From: an uncultured Roseiflexaceae bacterium
GTDB taxonomy: Bacteria; Chloroflexota; Chloroflexia; Chloroflexales; Roseiflexaceae
Direction of reading: 5' to 3'
Assembly (NCBI GenBank): GCA_903868295.1
Contig: CAIPUQ010000059.1
Coordinates: 1-25,001 of the forward strand
DNA length: 25,001 bases
Position 1 is the stretch's first letter; every line of letters starts with the position of its first letter. This document shows, piece after piece, positions 6,176 through 13,621 of this stretch. The notes beneath the pieces are model-generated. The model searched no databases. It saw only the letters and a list, made by a program, of their open reading frames with translations, and was not told the DNA's origin. Made by a program: the position numbers and the translations under genes.

Positions 6176-8674
6176 ATGAATAAAAATTACCGTCCCGAAG
6201 TGATGAGCCCTGCAGGCTATTGGCCACAGTTGCAAGCCGCCGTCGAAGCAGGCGCCGATGCCGTGTATTTTGGATTGACCCATTTTTCGGCGCGTGCCAA
6301 AGTAGGGTTTGCGCTCGATGAGCTCCACGAAGTCATGCAGACGTTGCATCGCCGCAACGTGCGTGGCTTTGTGACATTCAACACGTTGGTATATGGACAT
6401 GAGTTGTCCGAAGCAAGCCGGGCGATTGCTGCTATTGCAGAAGCCGGAGTCGATGCCATCATTGTGCAGGATATCGGCGTTGCCGCATTGGCGCGACAGA
6501 TTGCACCGCACCTCGAGGTGCACGGCAGTACGCAAATGAGTGTCACCAACGCCGCGGGGGTTGAATTTGCGCGCCGTTTGGGGGCAAACCGTGTCGTGTT
6601 GGCGCGTGAGCTGTCACTCGCCGAAATCCGTGCGATCAAAGCACAGACCGACGTCGAGCTCGAGATTTTTGTGCATGGCGCGTTGTGTGTCTCGTACTCG
6701 GGGCAGTGCTTCTCGTCGGAGGCATGGGGTGGACGCAGCGCGAATCGTGGGCAGTGCGCCCAAGCGTGCCGGCTGCCGTATGACCTGATGGTCGACGGCA
6801 TCCAAAAACCATTGGCGGATGCACGCTATCTGTTGTCGCCCGGTGATTTGATGGCAATCGACCATGTCGATGAAATCGTTGATATCGGTATTTCGTCGCT
6901 CAAAATCGAAGGACGCTACAAAGACGCAGAGTATGTTGCCTTGACGACGCGTGCATATCGCACTGCAGTCGACAATGCGTTGGCCAAACGGGCCGAAAAA
7001 ATCAGTCGTGATGAAAAGCTATTGCTCGAACAAGTGTATTCGCGCGGGTTGGGCGATTTCTTTATTGGTGGGACGAATCACCAAACGGTGGTGAATGGTC
7101 GCGCGCCGCGCCACCGCGGGATCTGTGTGGGGACCGTTGCCCAAGTCGGGGAGAACCACATCGTCATCGAGCCACGGACCGTGCCGCTCAAGGCGGGCGA
7201 TGGGGTCGTATTTGATGCGGCAGATTGGCGGAGCCCCGAAGAAAAAGAAGAGGGTGGGCGCATTTTTACGGTGACGTCGATGGCCAACGGCAACGTCTCG
7301 TTGAGTTTTGGGCGACGGGCAATCAACAGCACGCGGGTGCGGGCAGGGGATTTGGTCTGGCGCACCAACGATGTCGATGTTGCCAAAGCTGCAAAACCGT
7401 ACATCGATCCGCATCTACCCGTTACCCGGCAGCCCATCACTATCATTATCGAAACCGTGGGCGATGGACGACTACAGATGACGTGGCAATTGGCGTATCG
7501 ACCCGACGCACAAGTCGTGATCATGCTTGATCCACCGGCTTCGGACGAAGAACAGCGGCCCGTCACCGATGCCTTCTTGGCCAAGCAGTTGGGACGGCTG
7601 GGTGGCACATACTATCAACTCGCAGCGGTAGAAAACCGCACCGGGCAGGAACTTGCGGTGTCGCCGTCGTATTTGAACCAGCTCCGGCGTGACGCAGTGG
7701 CACTGTTGGATGTCGTCTTGGCGGCAGTCGACGTGGGCACGGTCAATGATCCTACACAGGTGCTGGCTGACGCACAGGCAAACGTGGTGCTGAGCAAAGA
7801 CACCGACGAGGCAGTGCAGATTCATGTCATGGTGCGACAATCGTGGCAATTGGCAGCTGCTATTGCAGCACAGCCTGCCAGCATCACCTTGGATTATCTC
7901 GAATTGTACGGGCTCAAGGATGCCGTTGCTGCGGTCAAAGAGGCGGGTATCACGGTGCAGGTCGCTTCACCGCGCGTACTAAAGCCCGGCGAAGCACGTA
8001 TAACGCAATTCTTGGCAAAACTGGATTGCCCCGTTTTGGTGCGCGGCGCAGGATACATCGATGAGTTGCGGGCGGCAGGGGTGACGATGGTGGGCGACTT
8101 TTCGCTCAATGCTGCGAATGCATTATCTGCGCAACTTTTGCGCGACGCTGGTATTACACGACTTGCGCCGACCCATGATTGCAATGCTGCGCAGATAACT
8201 GATATGGTCAAGCAACTTGGGGGATCATCAATCGAAGTGATTGCGTATCATCATTTGCCGGTTTTTCACACCGAACACTGTGTCTTCTGTCGGTTTTTGT
8301 CGACAGGGACGAGCTACAAGGATTGCGGCAGGCCGTGTGAATCGCATCAGGTTGGGTTGCGTGATCACCATGGGCGTATCCACCCAGTGATTGCAGATGT
8401 CGGTTGCCGCAACACCGTCTTTGGCGCCGAAGCACAAGAAGGCACCAAGCATCTCGCCGGTTGGCTGGCAGCTGGGGTCAAACACATCCGATTGGAATTC
8501 GTCCACGAGAGCGCTGAAGATGTCACTGCGGTGATTGGCCTCTACAAGGCAGGGATCGCAGGGACGCAGACATGGTCTGATATCGGTCGAGAGCTGCGCC
8601 ACGCCGCACCGAGTGGCGTGACCGAAGGGAGCTTCTTCGTGCCCGACAACTACATGGTTATCCCGCTGCGCTAA
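6176..8674 (+). CDS. U32 family peptidase, RlhA/collagenase-like, with DUF3656-type region
   Basis: An 832-residue cytosolic protein of the U32 family. Known U32 members include RlhA and TrhP, which help hydroxylate 23S rRNA and tRNA bases, and so-called collagenase-like proteases. The N-terminal barrel begins with EVMSPAGYWPQLQAAVEAG (8-26). The U32 signature is at 163-180 (EIFVHGALC, SGQCFS), with Cys171, Cys178, Cys194 and Cys198 as candidate Fe-S ligands, followed by SSLKIEGRYKDAEYV. The later half contains a second cysteine cluster (HTEHCVFCR, DCGRPCESH, DVGCRN) typical of long U32 proteins. It is longer than E. coli RlhA (about 650). The ATG at 6176 is chosen over 6116 because a TATAAT at 6163-6168 lies between them. 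It stands alone, ended by a strong hairpin. RNA hydroxylation is inferred from the family. Confidence 0.88.
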   Translation: MNKNYRPEVMSPAGYWPQLQAAVEAGADAVYFGLTHFSARAKVGFALDELHEVMQTLHRRNVRGFVTFNTLVYGHELSEASRAIAAIAEAGVDAIIVQDIGVAALARQIAPHLEVHGSTQMSVTNAAGVEFARRLGANRVVLARELSLAEIRAIKAQTDVELEIFVHGALCVSYSGQCFSSEAWGGRSANRGQCAQACRLPYDLMVDGIQKPLADARYLLSPGDLMAIDHVDEIVDIGISSLKIEGRYKDAEYVALTTRAYRTAVDNALAKRAEKISRDEKLLLEQVYSRGLGDFFIGGTNHQTVVNGRAPRHRGICVGTVAQVGENHIVIEPRTVPLKAGDGVVFDAADWRSPEEKEEGGRIFTVTSMANGNVSLSFGRRAINSTRVRAGDLVWRTNDVDVAKAAKPYIDPHLPVTRQPITIIIETVGDGRLQMTWQLAYRPDAQVVIMLDPPASDEEQRPVTDAFLAKQLGRLGGTYYQLAAVENRTGQELAVSPSYLNQLRRDAVALLDVVLAAVDVGTVNDPTQVLADAQANVVLSKDTDEAVQIHVMVRQSWQLAAAIAAQPASITLDYLELYGLKDAVAAVKEAGITVQVASPRVLKPGEARITQFLAKLDCPVLVRGAGYIDELRAAGVTMVGDFSLNAANALSAQLLRDAGITRLAPTHDCNAAQITDMVKQLGGSSIEVIAYHHLPVFHTEHCVFCRFLSTGTSYKDCGRPCESHQVGLRDHHGRIHPVIADVGCRNTVFGAEAQEGTKHLAGWLAAGVKHIRLEFVHESAEDVTAVIGLYKAGIAGTQTWSDIGRELRHAAPSGVTEGSFFVPDNYMVIPLR

Positions 8675-8684
8675 GTGATGACGA

Positions 8685-8722
8685 AAACACCCCCGCCATG
8701 CACCAGCATGGCGGGGGTGTTT
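8685..8722. terminator. Bidirectional terminator between U32 and sortase genes
   Basis: A perfect 17-bp stem (8685-8701 with 8706-8722) with an ACCA loop lies 10 nt after the U32 stop and 9 nt from the sortase stop. Its ends are AAA and TTT, so it forms an A/T-flanked GC hairpin in both directions and can serve both convergent genes. Confidence 0.92.
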
Positions 8723-8731
8723 GTTGATGGT

Positions 8732-9487
8732 TTACTTGGTTGGTTCGGCGATGACGACGAGACGCTGGCTGAATTTGTCTGGTCCCGATGCAGGCCAGCA
8801 GGTAATCAGGGTGAGCTGCTCGTTTTCTGTTGGTTCGAGGAGCTGCAGGTTTGCAATCTGTTCTTCAGGAGTAGGACCTTCTGCAGGGATGAGTTTTTGC
8901 GAGGTCACCGTGTATGTGTGTTCGATGTCCCCTTCGAAGAGCGTGATTGTTTCACCCGGCAGCAGTTTGTCGAGGTTGGCAAACAGCTTCCCATACCCGG
9001 CAACGTGTGAACTAAAGACGATGTTTGTCCCTTCGCCAGGGAGGCCTGATTGATAGTGGTGACCGATGGCGTACCGGGCAACCGTCCATTCTTGCAAGGC
9101 AGTCACGGGGTTCTGCATCCAACTCACCATCAGCACGGGGGCATCGAGTTCGATGGCTGGTACTGACATGCGGGTAATCGGTGACGCACTAATCGGTGGA
9201 ACCAACTGCATGCCTGTTGCTTCGGTTGTCGTGACGCTCGGATTGATGCGTTCGATTGATTGCGAAGTGGTTGCGGCACGAGTAAGTTCGTCGACAGCGG
9301 TCACGCGCATGAGAGCAACTTGGGCGACGATGTAAATACCTGTCACCAACAAGACCGTGACACCCATATAGCTTGAGACGTGGTGACGCAACCGGATGTG
9401 CCAGTTTGATGACAGCACCGCACCGTTCATCAATGCGCGTCGGCGTGACTGACGGATCTGTTGCTCGACTGTTTGTGTGTTTTGCAT
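8732..9487 (-). CDS. Sortase family transpeptidase
   Basis: A 251-residue membrane-anchored cysteine transpeptidase. An N-terminal cytosolic segment rich in Arg is followed by one membrane helix (about 41-59), then a linker and the sortase beta-barrel outside the cell. The catalytic triad is visible: His161 in FSSHVAGYGKLFANLDKL, Cys230 in LTLITCWP and Arg242 in FSQRLVVIAE. The TLITCWP motif and the short distance to Arg suit class D/E-like sortases; class is not certain. Its ATG overlaps the stop of the upstream LPxTG gene by one base (TAATG), so the two are translationally coupled. The neighbour is the obvious substrate, which this enzyme would cut between Thr and Gly of LPNTG and attach to a cell-envelope amine. 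Confidence 0.92.
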   Translation of the reverse strand: MQNTQTVEQQIRQSRRRALMNGAVLSSNWHIRLRHHVSSYMGVTVLLVTGIYIVAQVALMRVTAVDELTRAATTSQSIERINPSVTTTEATGMQLVPPISASPITRMSVPAIELDAPVLMVSWMQNPVTALQEWTVARYAIGHHYQSGLPGEGTNIVFSSHVAGYGKLFANLDKLLPGETITLFEGDIEHTYTVTSQKLIPAEGPTPEEQIANLQLLEPTENEQLTLITCWPASGPDKFSQRLVVIAEPTK

Positions 9488-9882
9488 TATTTATTCCTTC
9501 CCAACCAATAACCGACAGCAGCGACGGTGCTAATGATTGTTATGAATGCGATAAACGTGATGTTTTGTGTCCAGTCCACATCACCAAAGACTCCGGTGTT
9601 CGGCAAAACCACTGGCCGTTGTGTACTCCAAGCAGCAGGTTTGGGTTGCGGTGTCGCAGCCTGTACTGTTGCAACTACTGCTGACGCGAGCGCCTGCGGG
9701 AGTTGGGTTGGGAGTGCGACTGCATCAGCAACGCGAACATCCAACGAAGGAGTTGTGGCGACCGTCGGTTGAATCAACACAGCGGTCAAACGATCAAGCG
9801 ATGCATCAGATTGCATTGCCACACGCACCACGACTGCCAGGATAGCCACGACGATAAGTATGGCCAAGATTTGACGAGTCAT
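9487..9882 (-). CDS. Small LPxTG-anchored surface protein
   Basis: A 131-residue protein with all parts of a sortase substrate: an N-terminal hydrophobic segment (about 5-23; signal peptide or anchor), a Pro/Ala/Val/Thr-rich extracellular stretch of about 70 residues with no recognisable domain, the sorting motif LPNTG at 93-97, a hydrophobic helix (about 109-127) and a short basic tail (RNK). There is no room for a large exposed domain, so it may be a stalk, a cap or a minor pilin-like piece. The ATG at 9882 has GAGG about 6 nt upstream. It is the first gene of a two-gene unit with the sortase, overlapping it by one base. Confidence 0.85.
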   Translation of the reverse strand: MTRQILAILIVVAILAVVVRVAMQSDASLDRLTAVLIQPTVATTPSLDVRVADAVALPTQLPQALASAVVATVQAATPQPKPAAWSTQRPVVLPNTGVFGDVDWTQNITFIAFITIISTVAAVGYWLGRNK

Positions 9883-9912
9883 GTACTGCCTCGTGATTGC
9901 TATCTGTACGAT

Positions 9913-9941
9913 ATAGTATAGTACTCACCGTCGGGTTACAA
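9913..9941 (-). promoter_or_regulatory. Promoter of the LPxTG-sortase unit
   Basis: On the minus strand a TTGTAA -35 (9941-9936) is followed after 17 bp by a TACTAT -10 (9918-9913). Transcription would start near 9906, giving a leader of about 24 nt containing the GAGG ribosome-binding site. Confidence 0.6.
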
Positions 9942-10017
9942 GGGTTGACGGATGTTGTCATCTTTTTGTAATTATGAGATTTAGGTGATATCAATCAAGT
10001 AAAATAGCTTTGATGTC

Positions 10018-10031
10018 ATATGGTACCATAT
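10018..10031. promoter_or_regulatory. 14-bp perfect palindrome upstream of the M28-like operon
   Basis: ATATGGTACCATAT at 10018-10031 is a perfect palindrome, 31 nt before the ATG at 10063. The surrounding region is AT-rich with several possible -10 boxes, for example TAAAAT at 10000-10005, so the site would lie at or just after the transcription start, as expected for a repressor operator. Chance occurrence is possible. Confidence 0.35.
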
Positions 10032-10062
10032 TGTGTAGTAGATATGCAAGAACGGGTTGGGT

Positions 10063-11304
10063 ATGGCCGAAGAAGCAGAAACACCTGACGATTTGCTCGC
10101 GACACTGCTTGCCAGCAAACCGCACCGTCAGACGACCAACGGGCGTCATCGTTTGCCGCTCTACGAGATTGTTCGGGCACTTGCAGAAGACATCGGCTGG
10201 CGGCCAGCGGGATCGCGCGCCGAGGCAGATGCTGCGGCGTATTTTGTCCAGTTGTGGCAGCGCGCGGATGTGTGGTTCTGGCAAGATGTGTTTCCCACTG
10301 CCACTTCTGTTCGACCAGTCGTACGTTTGTTGTGTGGTTTGAGCCTCGTAACGGTATTGTCAATCTATGTATCACTATGGCTCGCACTGGTGAGTGCGCT
10401 GGCGTGTACGTTCGTCGCCTATCAGGCGCTGATGCGTGATGTGATGCCGGTGCAGCGAGCTCGTGCGACGAGTCAAAATGTGTTGGCGATCCGAAAGAGC
10501 ATTCGGCGCACCTTGCGGCGTGTTGTGGTGTGTGCCCCACTCGACGTCTTTGCTGCACCAATCCGGCACGGACAACCGCGTACGCATTTGCTCGTGGCGA
10601 CCATTCAAATAACATTGATTGTGCTCTCGCTGATCGACCCCTTGCCGGCGTTATTTGGCCCGAGTGCTATGACCATCCCCATTGCCTGGATGGCTGTCTT
10701 GTGTGTGTGGTACTTCTTGGTGATGGTCGTCATTGATGCACACGCACGCCGACCGGTACGCAGCGCAGGTGCCATCAGCCACGCAGGTGCTTTGGCGGTG
10801 CTCGCGGGGAGCTTTGATGAAATCGGCGAGCTGCGTCACACCGAAGTATGGGCGGTAGCGCTCGGCGCGAGTAGCATCGATAGTGGTGCGATTGACTTGC
10901 TGCAACGATATCCGTTTGATCCTGAGACGACGTTCTTTATTGGCTTGGCGGGTATAGGCAGAGGGCCGTTGGCGTATGGGCTGTATCATGCCTATGATCG
11001 TGGCAGACCGGTGGATGCGTTGCTCATCGAAATGGCACATCAACTCCACGCTGACACCGCTATTGAGCCCCGCGTGACCCGTCAGCCAGCCCTGATTCGG
11101 CCGTTTTTGCGGCGTCAGTATCGTGCAATCGAGATTACCTGTCTCGATGCTGATGGGTTGGTGCCGCTCCAAGGGAGTCCACACGATACCGTAGCCGCGG
11201 TGAATCCGCATATTTTGCACCGTGCCATGCAGGTTGTGGTAACAATGGTGCGTGGTATCGACACGTTGTCACTCTCGCCGACGCAGTTACACAGCAAGGA
11301 ATAG
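10063..11304 (+). CDS. Membrane protein resembling an inactive M28 peptidase
   Basis: A 413-residue protein (from ATG 10063; a TTG two codons earlier is possible) with hydrophobic segments at about 86-125 and 175-224, so probably four membrane helices. The soluble parts follow the layout of M28 aminopeptidases: LAEDIGWRPAGSRAEADAAAYF (40-61) like the family's N-terminal helix, SQNVLAI before strand RRVVVCAPLD (152-161), SAGAISHAGALAVL (234-247) where active enzymes have the GANDNASG-type block, and TEVWAVALGASS (260-271) where they have GAEE. The His of the first motif, the bridging Asp and both Glu residues are therefore missing, so an active zinc site is unlikely. It lies 3 nt upstream of an intact M20 peptidase. 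A scaffold or regulatory role is conjecture. Confidence 0.6.
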   Translation: MAEEAETPDDLLATLLASKPHRQTTNGRHRLPLYEIVRALAEDIGWRPAGSRAEADAAAYFVQLWQRADVWFWQDVFPTATSVRPVVRLLCGLSLVTVLSIYVSLWLALVSALACTFVAYQALMRDVMPVQRARATSQNVLAIRKSIRRTLRRVVVCAPLDVFAAPIRHGQPRTHLLVATIQITLIVLSLIDPLPALFGPSAMTIPIAWMAVLCVWYFLVMVVIDAHARRPVRSAGAISHAGALAVLAGSFDEIGELRHTEVWAVALGASSIDSGAIDLLQRYPFDPETTFFIGLAGIGRGPLAYGLYHAYDRGRPVDALLIEMAHQLHADTAIEPRVTRQPALIRPFLRRQYRAIEITCLDADGLVPLQGSPHDTVAAVNPHILHRAMQVVVTMVRGIDTLSLSPTQLHSKE

Positions 11305-11307
11305 ACG

Positions 11308-12456
11308 ATGGAAGCACGTATCGTGTCATGGCTACAACGTTTGGTTCAGATCCCGAGCGTCAATCCAGCGCATGCAGGTCCAACCGCGCAAACCACCGGG
11401 GAAGGCGCTTTGGTGACCGTACTGGCGCAAATTTTCGGTGATCTCGATGCAGACGAAATCATCTATGACCCCGTTCTGCCAAAGCGAGATAACATCTATG
11501 CAATCTGGCATGGGAGCGACCCCGCCGTTGCGTTGCTCGATGTGCACCTCGATACCGTTGGGGTAGAGCAGATGACCATCGACCCGTTCGGCGCGGTTGT
11601 GCGTGATGGACGCGTCTATGGCAGAGGAGCGGTCGACACCAAGGCGTCGCTTGCCGTGGCGCTCGCGGTCATCGAAGCACAGGTGCGCAGTGGCGCACCG
11701 TTCGCGCAGACCATAATGATTGCATGTACCGTCGACGAAGAAGAACTCGGGAGCGGCGCGATTGCCCTCGCAGCCTGGCTGCGAATGCGTAAACTTCGCC
11801 CACAGACCATGATCGTCGCTGAACCCACCGAATGTCGACCCGTCTACGGCCACACCGGTTTGGTCCGTCTGTGGGTGCATACGCAGGGTGTCGCGGTACA
11901 CACATCGCAACCCGACCGTGGGGTCAATGCAATCGCCGCCATGATGCCCGTCGTCAATGCATATATTGCAGAGCACCAACGCCTGCAGACTACCGCACCG
12001 GCCGCGTTGGGGCATGGGACGTTGACGGTTTCGCTTATCAACGGTGGCCGAGGCATGAACATCGTCCCCGATGCATGTCGGATTGGTATCGATCGCCGCG
12101 TGGTAGACGGTGAATCCGCCGCCGAGGTACAGCGCCAACTCGAAGCACTCGCCGCTGATGCCACCGACGGGCGGGCGACGATTACCTTTGTCACAAGCGC
12201 CGAGGCGTTTTATCAAGACCCTGCCCATCCATGGGTGACCGCGCTGTGTGCGTTCCACGAGACGACGCCGACCACTGCGCCGTATGGCACCAATGCGTTT
12301 GCCTACGGAGAGATACCGGATTGTTGTGTGGTGTATGGGCCAGGCTCGATAGCGCAGGCGCACACCGAAGACGAATGGGTGTCTATTGCTGAACTCAATC
12401 GGGCTGCCGCATGGTATCGCCACTGGTGGCGTGTGGGCAGTGAACCGAACGCATAG
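11308..12456 (+). CDS. M20 family metallopeptidase (ArgE/DapE/CPG2-like)
   Basis: A 382-residue cytosolic zinc amidohydrolase. The active site is complete: His80 and Asp82 (LLDVHLDTVG), bridging Asp110 (GRGAVDTKASLA), the catalytic Glu and metal Glu in DEEELGSG (143-149), Glu171 (AEPT), and a C-terminal His in AQAHTEDEWV. His198 (AVHTSQPDRGVNA) is the dimerisation-domain residue that completes the site in trans. The family removes acyl groups or C-terminal residues from amino acids and small peptides; acetylornithine deacetylase, succinyl-DAP desuccinylase and carboxypeptidase G2 cannot be told apart by eye. The ATG at 11308 follows AAGGA and lies 3 nt after the M28-like gene, so the two are in one operon. 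Confidence 0.9.
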   Translation: MEARIVSWLQRLVQIPSVNPAHAGPTAQTTGEGALVTVLAQIFGDLDADEIIYDPVLPKRDNIYAIWHGSDPAVALLDVHLDTVGVEQMTIDPFGAVVRDGRVYGRGAVDTKASLAVALAVIEAQVRSGAPFAQTIMIACTVDEEELGSGAIALAAWLRMRKLRPQTMIVAEPTECRPVYGHTGLVRLWVHTQGVAVHTSQPDRGVNAIAAMMPVVNAYIAEHQRLQTTAPAALGHGTLTVSLINGGRGMNIVPDACRIGIDRRVVDGESAAEVQRQLEALAADATDGRATITFVTSAEAFYQDPAHPWVTALCAFHETTPTTAPYGTNAFAYGEIPDCCVVYGPGSIAQAHTEDEWVSIAELNRAAAWYRHWWRVGSEPNA

Positions 12457-12469
12457 GAAAGGAACTCGC

Positions 12470-13561
12470 ATGGGAACGACATCAATACACACACACGGTT
12501 GCCGTGTTTCGGATGAATGGATGATTCGGGGGATGCGTGCGGTGGTGCTCGAAAACGCCGCCTTGCGGGTCACCGTTTTGCTTGATCGTGGCGCCGAGAT
12601 TGTCGAGTTACGGCACAAACCGTCGGACATCGATCCGTTGCTCCGGTTGCCTGTCGCCATCCATGACCCTGCACGTGCAACGGGCTCGATAGGCGGCACC
12701 GTCGGGACGTTCATGGATACCTACCTCGGTGGGTGGCAAGAAATTGCCCCGTCCGGCGGACCGACCAATACGCATCGTGGAGCCTCGTATGGCCAACACG
12801 GTGAGGTGTCTTTGCTGCCGTGGGATGTGATGGTGCTCGAAGATACGCCTGAGCGCGTGACGGTCCGGTGTAGCGTGCGCGGGATTCGGACTCCGATCCG
12901 CATCGTCCGTGACATGACTATCGAAGGTACGTCACCGGTTTTGCGCCTCAGCGAGACCTTCACCAACGAGGCAGGTGAACCCATCGACATCATGTGGGGG
13001 CATCACATCGCCTATGGATTGCCGTTCCTCAGCCATGGGGCACGGATTGCGACCTCGGCCCGAGCAATCGAAGCCCATAACGGCGCCACCGAAGGCCCAA
13101 ACCGGCTGTCACGCAATGGCGCACACGGTACATGGCCCATGCTGGCGGGGCCCGACGGTACTCCGTTCGACACGAGTATAGTGCCGGCCCATGCCGACGC
13201 GCACGGTAGCGATGTGTTTTATCTGAGCAATTTTGCGGATGACACTGCGTGGTATAGCCTGTATAGCGATTTTCATCGGCTCGGCGTCGCCGTTGCATGG
13301 GATGCGACGGTCTTTTCGCATGTGTGGCAGTGGCACGAGTTCAGTCGTACCGGCGGATTCCCTTGGTGGGGTCGGGTCCATGCGTTTGCGCTCGAACCGT
13401 GGTGCGGCTATCCGACGGATGGTTTGTCAGCAGTCGCCGCCAAGGGGAATCAGCGTGTGATGCAAGCGGGCGAGGTCATCGAAACATTCCTGACAGTTGC
13501 GCTCTACCAAAAGCAGGACACGCCGACCGCCGTTACACGCACGGGCGACATAACGTTCTAG
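12470..13561 (+). CDS. DUF4432 family protein, aldose 1-epimerase-like
   Basis: A 363-residue cytosolic protein of the galactose-mutarotase-like superfamily (DUF4432 type). Family features visible are the opening LENAALRVTVLLDRGAEIVEL (about 26-46), WQEIAPSGGPTNTHRGASYGQHGEVSLLPW in the middle, the SETFTNEAGEPIDIMWGHHIAYG segment with a His pair, and VWQWHEFSRTGGFPWWGRVHAFALEPW near the C-terminus. These are beta-sandwich sugar-binding elements; members act on or bind free sugars, but no exact reaction can be given. The start at 12470 is preferred to an in-frame ATG at 12386 because AGGAAAGGAA lies 5 nt upstream and the longer form would overlap the M20 gene. It lies 13 nt after the M20 stop and is the last gene of that operon. 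Confidence 0.83.
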   Translation: MGTTSIHTHGCRVSDEWMIRGMRAVVLENAALRVTVLLDRGAEIVELRHKPSDIDPLLRLPVAIHDPARATGSIGGTVGTFMDTYLGGWQEIAPSGGPTNTHRGASYGQHGEVSLLPWDVMVLEDTPERVTVRCSVRGIRTPIRIVRDMTIEGTSPVLRLSETFTNEAGEPIDIMWGHHIAYGLPFLSHGARIATSARAIEAHNGATEGPNRLSRNGAHGTWPMLAGPDGTPFDTSIVPAHADAHGSDVFYLSNFADDTAWYSLYSDFHRLGVAVAWDATVFSHVWQWHEFSRTGGFPWWGRVHAFALEPWCGYPTDGLSAVAAKGNQRVMQAGEVIETFLTVALYQKQDTPTAVTRTGDITF

Positions 13562-13566
13562 ACGAA

Positions 13567-13603
13567 GCCGGCTGCGTCGATGCATCGACGCAGCCGGTGT
13601 TTG
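13567..13603. terminator. Bidirectional terminator, 30-nt perfect palindrome
   Basis: Positions 13568-13597 are a perfect 30-nt palindrome (CCGGCTGCGTCGATG and its complement), starting 7 nt after the DUF4432 stop. On the plus strand it is followed by TGTTTG. On the minus strand it lies 24 nt after the last GH4 stop. It separates two convergent operons. Confidence 0.85.
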
Positions 13604-13621
13604 TGCTCGTGGGGTTGTACC

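Noticed and set aside
11332..12714. 460-codon minus-strand frame opposite the M20 peptidase
   Set aside because: It is an antisense shadow in GC-rich codons. The plus strand has the complete metallopeptidase active site.
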